In this document: piece after piece, positions 55,149 to 63,170 of the stretch
How positions within the stretch are numbered: position 1 is the stretch's first letter
Layout: each line of letters opens with the position of its first letter
DNA from: Paenibacillus antarcticus
Lineage (GTDB): Bacteria; Bacillota; Bacilli; Paenibacillales; Paenibacillaceae
NCBI RefSeq assembly: GCF_001637225.1
Contig: NZ_LVJI01000007.1
Span: forward strand, 186,001-250,000
Length of the DNA: 64,000 bases
Direction: 5' to 3'
Position numbers and translations under genes: made by a program
The notes under the pieces: model-generated
The model's database searches: none
Told to the model about the DNA's origin: nothing
The model's input: only the letters and a program-made list of their open reading frames with translations

Positions 55149-55487
55149 TCAATCTAATTCAGCGCGAGAGAATAGATCCCTAATGAGGACGTCATCCTCA
55201 CAAGCATCCTTAAATCCGATTGTAAAACTTTGAATAGCCTCTCTATTATCAGAATAAGCGCAGAACATATCCGCTTCTGGATCAAAATGTACGATGTCTA
55301 CTAATTCAGGCATTCTTTCCTCAAGAAATATTACCGCTAAGGAACCCCAATCATATCCGTTGCCTTCGAATCCCTCATCTTCCCGCGTTTGAAAAATTTC
55401 ATCTTTATACGTGCCAACATTCAGAATAACTGACATACCGCCATTATCTTGTTCTATGAACAAGAATGGTTTGATTGTTTCTTCCAT
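55149..55487 (-). CDS. Immunity protein 51-like
   Basis: About 112 residues. The pattern SVILNVGTYKDEIFQTREDE, then GFEGNGYDWGSLAVIFLEER, then HFDPEADMFCAYSDN and IRDLFSRAELD at the end fits the Imm51 family, proteins that neutralise secreted or contact-delivered toxins of polymorphic toxin systems. The ORF begins 10 codons earlier, but GGGGCGGTG stands before the ATG at 55487. Orphan: no toxin or secretion gene is next to it. It may protect against toxins from related strains. Confidence 0.7.
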   Translation of the reverse strand: MEETIKPFLFIEQDNGGMSVILNVGTYKDEIFQTREDEGFEGNGYDWGSLAVIFLEERMPELVDIVHFDPEADMFCAYSDNREAIQSFTIGFKDACEDDVLIRDLFSRAELD

Positions 55488-55786
55488 ACACACCGCCCCT
55501 CTCAGCTTCTCAATCAACGTAAGTGTACCGCTTTCTTTCTACAAATCTTTCTTTCATATTAATTACCCAATAATATACCTTCACTAAGCCTATTCGTTAA
55601 ATTAATAACTAGGTACATTCTATTTTTATTATAAGACTCATTTCATTATTACGATTACACATTGTAAATATCCGTAATATGCTATATCAAATTCGATCTT
55701 TTCGGGTAATGAAAATAAACGACTAGCTGAGGACTTCTATACTACGATTTGTAAAATATTTAATGTGAATAGAGAGGAACGTGTGT

Positions 55787-56677
55787 ATGCAACAAGCCAT
55801 GATTATCGTCAACCCCTCTTCCGGCCAAGAAGAAGCGCTAGAACATGTTAGACAAGTAGTGCAACTTCTACGTGATACAGGATACGAGATTACGGTCAAA
55901 GAGACGGCCAAAGAACGAGATGCAACACAATTCTGTATCACTGCGTGCATGGAGTGTTATGATCTTGTCGTGTCCATCGGTGGGGACGGTACGCTTCACG
56001 AGACTATTAATGGGTTACTTGATCAAGATCATCGTCCAAGACTAGGTGTCGTCCCTCTTGGGACAGTCAACGATTTCGCTCGCGCATTACAAATTCCACT
56101 GAATCCCAAAGAGGCCATCCGCACACTCACTTCATCTCGATTGAGAACAGTCGATATAGGACGATTAAACAACCAATTGTTCGCAAATGTCGTTGCCGCA
56201 GGTTCAATCGCGGAAGCATTGTCTTGCGTATCATCAAAGGATAAAACCCAATTTGGCGCATTTGCTTATTTAAAAGAAGGCATTAAAGAAATCGCAAACC
56301 AATCTGCCCATCCCATGGTCATTCGCTATGATGGGTTGACTTGGGAAGGAGATTCTCCACTCTTTCTCGCCGCTTTAACAAACTCTGTTGGTGGATTTGA
56401 AACACTCGTACCCGATGCTAGTGTGGACGACGGTCTACTTCACTGTTTCATTATAAAGGATCTCAATATATTCAAAACCATTACAGTCAGTATGTCGTTA
56501 CTATGGGGTAACTTGAAGAATCATAAAGATGTTATTCACTTTACCACAACCCATGTAACTGTAAGCTCGCCTGATTCCGTTATGACCAATGTAGATGGCG
56601 AGGAAGGACCCTCCTTACCCATAGAGCTTAGTGTCCTCCCTAGCTTTATTCAGGTGATTGTGCCTGAAGAGGAATAG
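55787..56677 (+). CDS. Diacylglycerol-kinase-family lipid kinase (DagK/YegS-like)
   Basis: A 296-residue kinase: IIVNPSSGQEEA at the N-terminus, nucleotide loop SIGGDGTLHETINGL, GTVNDFARAL (ATP contact) and VDGEEGPS near the C-terminus that binds metal or phosphate. It should phosphorylate diacylglycerol or a similar lipid, returning it to phospholipid or teichoic-acid turnover. A GTG at 55781 is possible, but GAGAGGA is 8 bases before ATG 55787. Monocistronic. Confidence 0.9.
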   Translation: MQQAMIIVNPSSGQEEALEHVRQVVQLLRDTGYEITVKETAKERDATQFCITACMECYDLVVSIGGDGTLHETINGLLDQDHRPRLGVVPLGTVNDFARALQIPLNPKEAIRTLTSSRLRTVDIGRLNNQLFANVVAAGSIAEALSCVSSKDKTQFGAFAYLKEGIKEIANQSAHPMVIRYDGLTWEGDSPLFLAALTNSVGGFETLVPDASVDDGLLHCFIIKDLNIFKTITVSMSLLWGNLKNHKDVIHFTTTHVTVSSPDSVMTNVDGEEGPSLPIELSVLPSFIQVIVPEEE

Positions 56678-56689
56678 TTCAGAAATATG

Positions 56690-56727
56690 AAAGCCTCTGC
56701 TCGAAGTCATAAGGGCAGAGGCTTTTA
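56690..56727 (+). terminator. Terminator of the lipid kinase gene
   Basis: AAAGCCTCTGC (56690-56700) pairs with GCAGAGGCTTTT (56715-56726), 14-base loop. Confidence 0.8.
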
Positions 56728-56732
56728 CTACG

Positions 56733-56876
56733 ATGATGACTGCACTCACGTTACCTCTTATTAATTTCACGATTCCATTCTTACTTATTTTCATAATGAA
56801 TGGGATCAAAGAAGTATTTTCCGCTATTCTAGTTGTATCTACAACCTCTGTATCTGGACCTTTATATTGTCGCTAA
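56733..56876 (+). pseudogene. Truncated, nearly identical remnant of lctP
   Basis: Bases 56733-56846 match lctP 52606-52730 apart from a 9-base deletion and a few changes (the frame MMTALTLPLINFTIPFLLIF is shared). The copy then jumps to the last 30 bases of lctP (like 53568-53595, CTGGA/CTTTATATTGTCGCTA) in another frame, ending at TAA. About 850 bases are missing internally. Confidence 0.88.
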
Positions 56877-56897
56877 TGACCTAATAATACAAAAGAA

Positions 56898-56932
56898 CTG
56901 TCTCTTAGGTCGTCTTTGACCTTTGGAGACAG
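56898..56932 (-). terminator. Terminator-like hairpin after the monooxygenase region
   Basis: CTGTCTC and AGGTC pair with GACCT and GAGACAG around TT/TT mismatches. On the minus strand AGTTCTTTTG follows. Confidence 0.55.
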
Positions 56933-56944
56933 CTCTCTCATTGT

Positions 56945-57025
56945 TTAAGGATTAAGCGCTCTTGCAATCGCGTCCACATAACTTTGGCTGGCACGCTTAC
57001 TCACTTCCGCTTGAGGAACGATCAT
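56945..57025 (-). CDS. 26-codon ORF with a perfect ribosome site
   Basis: ATG at 57025 exactly 7 bases after AGGAGG; product MIVPQAEVSKRASQSYVDAI plus ARALNP. It looks like the end of a larger protein (an amphipathic helix) rather than a leader. Downstream of the luciferase-like gene, in the same direction. Either a real microprotein or what remains of a deleted gene whose start region was kept. Confidence 0.4.
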   Translation of the reverse strand: MIVPQAEVSKRASQSYVDAIARALNP

Positions 57026-57089
57026 TTCAATTCCTCCTATTATTAAGTGTACTCTCGAATCCATTGTAGATTTATTAATCAAAATTAAA

Positions 57090-58151
57090 TTATGATCGAT
57101 TTCCCGTCTCAGCTTCCCTCTTGCTTATTTCCTCCCGAACTCGGGGCGCTACCTCTGTTCCTAGGAGCTCAATAGCTCTCATCACTTGGTCATGCGGCAT
57201 CGTGCTTAATGGTACATACATCATAAAGCGTGTAACGCCAACATTTTTGCGAAGGTGAATGATCTTCTGTGCAACAGTCTCGGGATCACCGACATACAGT
57301 GCGCCGTCAAAGCTGCGCGCGGCATCGAAGCTAGAACGGTCATAATGCGCCCAGCCTCGCTCCTTACCGAGTTTATTCATGCCTGCCTGAGTTGATGGAA
57401 AAAATGTATCTGCAGCTGTTTCAGTATTCTCTCCAACAAATCCTATCGAATGGGATCCAATCTTAAGCCGTGATTCGTCATGACCAGCGTGCGCTGCCGC
57501 TTTCTTATACAGCTGTACAAGTGGCTCAAACTGCAACGGATTCCCACCAATTATCGCCAGCATCAATGGCAGTCCTAACAGACCTGCACGGATAGCAGAC
57601 TCCTGTCTGCCCCCGCTACCAACCCATATCGGTAAGGAATTCTGAACAGGCCTTGGATACACGCCCAAATGGTTAATCGCTGGCCGATGCCCACCCTTCC
57701 AAGTAACTTTTTCTGACTCACGTAGTTTAAGAAGCAATTCCAAATGTTCTTCAAACAGCTCATCATAGTCGTTCAAGTCATAACCGAACAGTGGAAAAGA
57801 CTCGATAAAGGAACCCCGCCCCGCCATAATCTCCGCACGTCCATTTGAAATGCCATCGAGTGTAGCGAAATCCTGAAACACGCGCACCGGATCAAGCGAA
57901 GAAAGCACCGTTACTGCGCTGGTTAGCCGAATCCGTTTCGTCTGCGCTGCAGCCGCAGCCAATACAACTGCTGGTGAAGATGCCGCATAATCCTTGCGAT
58001 GATGCTCACCTACGCCAAACACATCAAGTCCTACTTGATCGGCAAGGACAATTTCCTCGACCACTTCACGCAATCGCTGTGCGTGACTTATCACATCACC
58101 TGTCTTAACGTCTGGCTTTGTTTCTACAAACGAAGTAATCCCTATCTCCAT
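57090..58151 (-). CDS. LLM-class flavin-dependent oxidoreductase
   Basis: A 353-residue luciferase-like monooxygenase: FGVGEHHRKDYAASSPAVVLAA (flavin-binding face), RVFQDFATLDGISNGRAEIMAGRG, and PIWVGSGGRQESAIRAGLLG are the usual signatures. These enzymes use reduced FMN to oxidise small substrates such as alkanes, sulfonates or lactones. The ORF track start is GTG; ATG at 58151 lies 7 bases after AGGAGAG. No flavin reductase gene is adjacent, except possibly a tiny ORF downstream. It follows the MFS gene in the same direction. Confidence 0.88.
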   Translation of the reverse strand: MEIGITSFVETKPDVKTGDVISHAQRLREVVEEIVLADQVGLDVFGVGEHHRKDYAASSPAVVLAAAAAQTKRIRLTSAVTVLSSLDPVRVFQDFATLDGISNGRAEIMAGRGSFIESFPLFGYDLNDYDELFEEHLELLLKLRESEKVTWKGGHRPAINHLGVYPRPVQNSLPIWVGSGGRQESAIRAGLLGLPLMLAIIGGNPLQFEPLVQLYKKAAAHAGHDESRLKIGSHSIGFVGENTETAADTFFPSTQAGMNKLGKERGWAHYDRSSFDAARSFDGALYVGDPETVAQKIIHLRKNVGVTRFMMYVPLSTMPHDQVMRAIELLGTEVAPRVREEISKREAETGNRS

Positions 58152-58286
58152 GGTCACTCTCTCCTATCCAAAAATCTTAATATTATATTTCTTTATTTCG
58201 AGCTATTATTCAGTGCTTCTAAAATAAATTGATAGCTCAGATTAAGCTCCTCCATCTACATATCCGTATAGCGTAGGACACGAGCT

Positions 58287-59567
58287 TTATTGCACTGCGG
58301 TAGCCGTATAGCGTCTGGTCATTACCCAAAACAGAAGAGCTAAAGCACTAACAGAACCCCCGAGCAAGCACACGCCATCCCAGCCATAGCTTGCATATAT
58401 ATGGGTCGAAGCAATTGAACCCGTAGCACTGCCGATCGAATAGAATATCATGTACCCGGCAGTAAGCCGACTACGTGCCTCGGTATGTAATGCAAAGATC
58501 ATACTTTGATTCGTTACATGTATGGCCTGCACTGCCAAGTCAAGAAGAACAATACCAATAACCAATGCGAACAGCGACTGTTCCGTATAGCTGATGAACA
58601 ACCATGATATCAATAATAGAACTAAAGCCACGCCAGTCGTTCTCTGTCCATAACCTCGATCGGCTAATTTCCCCGCCCTTGCTGCAGCTAACGCTCCTGC
58701 AACTCCCACGAGACCAAATGCCCCAATTGCAGTGTGCGAAAGTGATAATGGCGGCGCGCTAAGAGGCAGTACTAGTGAAGTCCACAAAATGCTGAAAGCA
58801 GTAAAGATTAGCATAGCCAGAATGGCGCGAATGCGTAATATTCGTTCTTGTGCGAACAATATAAACACCGATCTAAGCAACTGGGGATAGGACAAAGATT
58901 GTACCCCACGCTCAACATTTGGCAACACCCTAAACAATGCGCACACCATAAGAAGCATCAAGGCAGCAGAGACCAAATATACGGAACGCCAACCCGCAAT
59001 ATCTGTTAATATTCCTGAAATGGTTCGCGCAAGAAGTATGCCAATCACAATTCCACTTGTGACCATGCCAACGACACGTCCTCGTTCTGCAGGGGCTGCC
59101 ATTGTCGCCGCGAACGCAACAATCGTCTGCGTCACAACGGCAAGCAGTCCCACCAAAGCCATACCTGCGAATAGTGCCGTGTTGGAGGAAGCAGTGCCAA
59201 CTATAACCAAAGCTATTATGGATAATAGCATCTGACCGATAATCAGACGGCGCTGGTTTAGTAAATCTCCAAGTGGCACTAGCAGCAACAGTCCCGCTGC
59301 ATAACAAATCTGAGTGATGGTAATGAGAATGCCAATGGTTGAATAATCAATACCGAACGCACTCGACAGATTATCAAGTATCGGTTGTGCGAAGTAGATA
59401 TTGGCTACAGACATCCCACAGACAACCGCAAACAACAGTGTCACATAGCGAGACATGGATGAAGCATGAACTGCATCGGATGTATTTAGCATCCCTTGTG
59501 ACGAATTCGCCTTTATATCCGCATTGGCTGGTACTTTTTCTTTAACTTTTTCTTTAACTTTCTCCAT
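58287..59567 (-). CDS. MFS transporter, drug-efflux type
   Basis: A 426-residue, 12-helix major facilitator with a charged N-terminal tail of about 35 residues that contains a KVKEKVKEKV repeat. The motif-A region between helices 2 and 3 reads PLGDLLNQRR, and the antiporter-type GILLARTISGIL follows in helix 5. The pattern matches the YnfM/arabinose-efflux-like drug exporters. ATG at 59567 follows AAGGTG by 8 bases (a GTG three codons earlier is less likely). A TetR gene is divergent, with palindromic operators at both promoters, so efflux is probably induced by the substrate. Confidence 0.87.
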   Translation of the reverse strand: MEKVKEKVKEKVPANADIKANSSQGMLNTSDAVHASSMSRYVTLLFAVVCGMSVANIYFAQPILDNLSSAFGIDYSTIGILITITQICYAAGLLLLVPLGDLLNQRRLIIGQMLLSIIALVIVGTASSNTALFAGMALVGLLAVVTQTIVAFAATMAAPAERGRVVGMVTSGIVIGILLARTISGILTDIAGWRSVYLVSAALMLLMVCALFRVLPNVERGVQSLSYPQLLRSVFILFAQERILRIRAILAMLIFTAFSILWTSLVLPLSAPPLSLSHTAIGAFGLVGVAGALAAARAGKLADRGYGQRTTGVALVLLLISWLFISYTEQSLFALVIGIVLLDLAVQAIHVTNQSMIFALHTEARSRLTAGYMIFYSIGSATGSIASTHIYASYGWDGVCLLGGSVSALALLFWVMTRRYTATAVQ

Positions 59568-59615
59568 TCTATACACACCTTATCTATATTTAGTTAAAAT
59601 GCTGAGTTAATTACA

Positions 59616-59627
59616 TACTGATCAGTA
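59616..59627. promoter_or_regulatory. TetR operator in the MFS promoter
   Basis: Perfect 12-bp palindrome TACTGATCAGTA, about 10-20 bases downstream of the predicted MFS transcription start. Confidence 0.7.
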
Positions 59628-59644
59628 CGTTATTTAGCTCAGTA

Positions 59645-59674
59645 AACATAACTCACAGAAACAATTACTGTCAA
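59645..59674 (-). promoter_or_regulatory. MFS promoter
   Basis: Minus strand TTGACA (59674-59669), 18-base spacer, TATGTT (59650-59645). Confidence 0.55.
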
Positions 59675-59724
59675 CAAATAAATTTGATTTAATTCGTTAT
59701 TTCTATTTATGAACTAACCTGCAT

Positions 59725-59753
59725 TTGACAATACGAAAGGCTAATTGTAGAAT
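59725..59753 (+). promoter_or_regulatory. TetR gene promoter
   Basis: TTGACA (59725-59730), 17-base spacer, TAGAAT (59748-59753), a near-consensus housekeeping promoter. Confidence 0.7.
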
Positions 59754-59760
59754 TATATCA

Positions 59761-59772
59761 TACTGTTTAGTA
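59761..59772. promoter_or_regulatory. TetR operator at its own start site
   Basis: TACTGTTTAGTA, matching the first operator at ten of twelve positions and flanked by the same CA and CG. It sits at the predicted transcription start, so binding would be autorepressive. Confidence 0.65.
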
Positions 59773-59851
59773 CGAAAATAAACGCAGTTATATAGAATCG
59801 GAATTCACTGAGCAATTAAGTAAAAATGAAGCGTAACGAGAGGTAATGATT

Positions 59852-60433
59852 ATGGGACGAATCCGCGAATTTGATGAAGAAAAAGTATTAGAAGCAGCTA
59901 TGGAACTATTTTGGGAGAAGGGATATGAGGCTACCTCGTTAAGCGACTTAACTTCCAGAATGGGAATTCAACGACCCAGTATATACTCCGCCTTTGGAGA
60001 TAAAAAAGGATTATTTGAAGCCGCACTACGCAAATATACGATGTCACGTGCTTCTGATGTCCGAACCAAACTTCATAACAATCTATCTGTAAAAGAAGCA
60101 TTTTCTACCTTTTTTGAAGATGTGGTTGCCGAGGAATATACAGAAAGTCTCAGCCGAGGATGCTTTTGTATCAATACAATGGTAGAACTTGCGCCTCATG
60201 ATGAGAAATTTGAAATTCTTACAAGGGAACATCAAATGTACCTATCGGTCATATTTCAAGAAACCATTGAACGAGGTATCCGATCAGGTGAGCTCGAGCC
60301 CAGTATAGACGCGAAGGCTCTATCACAGGCGTTAATCGTAGCGTTAATTGGACTAACCGTAATCATGAAATCTCGTCCACAGCGATCTTTTGTTGATAAT
60401 TCGATAAAAGTGATACTTTCATTACTTAAGTAA
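59852..60433 (+). CDS. TetR/AcrR-family repressor of the MFS gene
   Basis: A 193-residue regulator: GRIREFDEEKVLEAAMELFW, then YEATSLSDLTSRMGIQRPSI with YSAFGDKKGLF completing the HTH; C-terminal ligand domain (about 80-190) containing a cysteine-rich RGCFCINTMVE segment. An ATG two codons earlier is too close to the ribosome site; ATG at 59852 has suitable spacing. Two matching palindromes lie in the gap with the MFS gene. The CFC pair may sense thiol-reactive compounds, an inference. Confidence 0.9.
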   Translation: MGRIREFDEEKVLEAAMELFWEKGYEATSLSDLTSRMGIQRPSIYSAFGDKKGLFEAALRKYTMSRASDVRTKLHNNLSVKEAFSTFFEDVVAEEYTESLSRGCFCINTMVELAPHDEKFEILTREHQMYLSVIFQETIERGIRSGELEPSIDAKALSQALIVALIGLTVIMKSRPQRSFVDNSIKVILSLLK

Positions 60434-60638
60434 TTCGTAAATGAGTTCAATATTAATGAATGAACTTCAGTTGATGATTTGGTCTTCACTTATGTAGGCT
60501 ATAAGGGGGTGTCTCAACATCCTCTTTCTTGGTGCGCCTTAAAGCCAGCATAAATAGACTGTTTTCATTTCTCCATAAAACAGATAGGATAGATAGAGTT
60601 TCGTACATACGATTAATAACAAAGGGAAGTGATTTAGT

Positions 60639-62357
60639 TTGCCATTGATTCGACGTTTTTTCGCCTATTATCGTCCTTATAAAGGTCTCTTTATACTGGA
60701 TTTCGCTTGTGCTGTTATTGCAGGACTACTAGAACTAGCATTTCCGCTTGCGATTAGTAACTTTATTGATGACCTACTACCTAGCGGCAACTGGTCGCTT
60801 ATCGTGTGGGCTTGTGTTGCCCTGCTCGCCATCTATGCGCTTAATACCATTCTGAACTATGTTGTGACGTATTGGGGGCATATGCTAGGTATCAATATTG
60901 AGACCGATATGCGTCGCAAGATGTTTGGACATATTCAAAAGCTCTCATTCCGTTTCTTTGATAATCATAAAACGGGGCATCTGATGGGGAGAATCACGAA
61001 TGATCTGAATGATATTGGCGAGTTAGCCCATCACGGTCCTGAGGATGTATTCATTGCGATCATGACGTTAATCGGATCGTTCTCATTGATGGCCTACATC
61101 AATCTGGAGCTTGCCCTAATTACCTTTATCATCGTTCCACTCATGGCATGGCTCGTTATCTTCTTCGGCAGAAAAATGACTGCAACCTACAGAAACCTCT
61201 TCGGAGAAGTGGGTAACTTTAATGCTCGCATTGAAGATAATGTAGGCGGAATTCGCGTCGTACAATCATTTGCTAACGAACGTCACGAAGAGAAATTATT
61301 CGCAGTGGATAATCAGAACTATCGTACAACGAAGCTCTTGGCTTATAAAACGATGGCTAAAAGTATTTCGATCAGTTACATGATGATGCGCCTGATTACG
61401 ATATTCGTGATGGTCTGTGGGGCATGGTTCTTCATTCAAGGCAAGTTGGATCTGGGTGAATTCATGGCCTTCATTTTGTTATCTAATATTTTCTTCCGTC
61501 CAATCGAGAAGATTAATGCCGTAATCGAGAGTTATCCTAAAGGAATTGCCGGGTTTAAACGTTATTTGGAAATTATCGATACAGAACCCGATATCGCTGA
61601 CAGTCCTGATGCGATTACCGTAGACTGTGTGAAAGGCAATATTCATTTCGAGCATATCACCTTCGGTTATGACGTCGGCAGACCGATCTTGAGTCAAATT
61701 GATCTGAGTATTCACGCCGGAGAGACCATCGCATTTGTGGGTCCGTCAGGTGCAGGAAAGACAACCATCTGTAGCCTACTCCCTCGATTCTATGATGTAG
61801 ACGAAGGTAGAATTACAATCGACAGTATTGATATCCGAGATTTCAAGCTAGAGTCACTGCGTAAGCATATCGGTATCGTTCAACAAGATGTATTTCTATT
61901 CTCAGGTACAATTCGGGAAAATATTGCGTATGGTGATCTGGATGCAACCGAAGAGCAGATATGGGAAGCAGCTCGAAGAGCATCCCTTGAGGACCTTATA
62001 CGTAATCAACCGGATGGATTGGATACGGTCATAGGTGAACGTGGAGTGAAGCTGTCCGGCGGTCAGAAACAACGCTTATCGATTGCACGTATGTTTCTTA
62101 AGAACCCACCTATCCTTATCCTAGATGAGGCAACCTCTGCACTCGATACTGAGACAGAATCAGCTATCCAGCAATCACTTGCTGAACTGTCTGTTGGACG
62201 TACGACATTGGTCATTGCCCATCGCTTATCTACCATCCGACATGCGGATCGCATCGTGGTCGTTAATGAGCATGGCATAGCTGAACAAGGTAAGCATGAA
62301 GAACTCCTTGCTACTGGTGGGATTTACAGCCGACTCAACCAATTGCAACCTAGCTAG
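60639..62357 (+). CDS. ABC multidrug/lipid exporter half-transporter
   Basis: A 572-residue ABC exporter: six-helix membrane domain (about 1-305) with the coupling segment RLSFRFFDNHKTGHLMGRIT type, then an ATPase domain with Walker A GPSGAGKTT, Q-loop GIVQQDVF, signature LSGGQKQRLSIAR, Walker B ILILDEATSALD and H-loop IAHRLST. Homodimeric MsbA/BmrA-like exporters have this length. Start is TTG at 60639 after AAAGGGAAGTG. No terminator separates it clearly from the TetR gene 200 bases upstream, though a promoter may lie in that gap. Confidence 0.9.
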   Translation: MPLIRRFFAYYRPYKGLFILDFACAVIAGLLELAFPLAISNFIDDLLPSGNWSLIVWACVALLAIYALNTILNYVVTYWGHMLGINIETDMRRKMFGHIQKLSFRFFDNHKTGHLMGRITNDLNDIGELAHHGPEDVFIAIMTLIGSFSLMAYINLELALITFIIVPLMAWLVIFFGRKMTATYRNLFGEVGNFNARIEDNVGGIRVVQSFANERHEEKLFAVDNQNYRTTKLLAYKTMAKSISISYMMMRLITIFVMVCGAWFFIQGKLDLGEFMAFILLSNIFFRPIEKINAVIESYPKGIAGFKRYLEIIDTEPDIADSPDAITVDCVKGNIHFEHITFGYDVGRPILSQIDLSIHAGETIAFVGPSGAGKTTICSLLPRFYDVDEGRITIDSIDIRDFKLESLRKHIGIVQQDVFLFSGTIRENIAYGDLDATEEQIWEAARRASLEDLIRNQPDGLDTVIGERGVKLSGGQKQRLSIARMFLKNPPILILDEATSALDTETESAIQQSLAELSVGRTTLVIAHRLSTIRHADRIVVVNEHGIAEQGKHEELLATGGIYSRLNQLQPS

Positions 62358-62389
62358 AACCTATTCACATACAGTTGTGGATATTAGAA

Positions 62390-62443
62390 CAAACCTAAAA
62401 AACGGACACCGATAACTCCTTCGGCGTCCGTTTTTTAGGTTTG
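62390..62443. terminator. Strong bidirectional terminator
   Basis: Perfect 18-bp stem (62390-62407 with 62426-62443) with CGGAC/GTCCG core and A/T tracts on both arms, serving the ABC gene and the convergent NlpC/P60-like gene. Confidence 0.85.
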
Positions 62444-62487
62444 TTGCGCTTGTTCCTCTTTATAAAAGCATTCGAAAGCCAACGTAG

Positions 62488-63042
62488 TCAACAGGGTGGT
62501 TGCTGCAATTGCTCGTAGTCGCTTAATTTTCCTTCATAGATCAGATGCAGCCGATCACTTTTACGAAAATCATCCGGTGTCACTAGTGCCGGTAGCTTAT
62601 TCCATATTTTGATGCCAGACCGTTCCAGAATTTCTGCAACGAATTGGGAACAAAAGTAGGAGTTACTGAATTCCACTGGTTCTTTCAGCGCGATGCCAAT
62701 GACGCCCAGTATGTTATATAGATATTTTTGGTGCTTCTGGATAAAGACATGCAAGACGCGTTGCATCTTCTCCACTTCGCGCTCAGACACTTTAATCTCA
62801 TAGATTACGCACGTCGTATTTGGATACTTGCTGTACGTACCTGTCTTAATATCCTCCTTCACGAATCCGCCATTCAGAGGGTTATTCGGGTGTTTCCTCC
62901 CAAAGCTGTATAGCTCCGAAAGTTCACGGTTAAAGGAAATTGAGGCGTGATTATAAGGTGCTTTCGTATAGGTTTGAATGACTCTCGTAAAAAGGGTACC
63001 CGTATTCGTAAGTAAAATAAAGACTGAGTGATCAGCTTCCAT
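62488..63042 (-). CDS. Permuted NlpC/P60-like (YiiX-type) cysteine hydrolase
   Basis: A 184-residue protein. KAPYNHASISFN gives the active-site histidine region and SYFCSQFVAEIL the nucleophile cysteine, in the permuted order seen in the YiiX/YebB papain-like group. Such proteins are amide or thioester hydrolases with peptidoglycan or lipid substrates. No signal peptide is seen, so the substrate may be cytoplasmic or membrane associated. AAGGGG precedes the ATG at slightly long spacing. Confidence 0.72.
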   Translation of the reverse strand: MEADHSVFILLTNTGTLFTRVIQTYTKAPYNHASISFNRELSELYSFGRKHPNNPLNGGFVKEDIKTGTYSKYPNTTCVIYEIKVSEREVEKMQRVLHVFIQKHQKYLYNILGVIGIALKEPVEFSNSYFCSQFVAEILERSGIKIWNKLPALVTPDDFRKSDRLHLIYEGKLSDYEQLQQPPC

Positions 63043-63170
63043 TCAGAAAATTTCCCCTTATCAATTGTGAACGTTTCCTTCATAATAACATATGAACCCT
63101 CTAAGAGGTTGTTTCAAAAAGTCCCCTTTTGATCACGCAGTATACCAAGAATCTTAAGATAAGTTGGTGA

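Noticed and set aside
56615..56809. 64-codon minus-strand frame
   Set aside because: Antisense of the lctP remnant and the lipid kinase end; its similarity to a frame at 52367-52690 only reflects the lctP copy.
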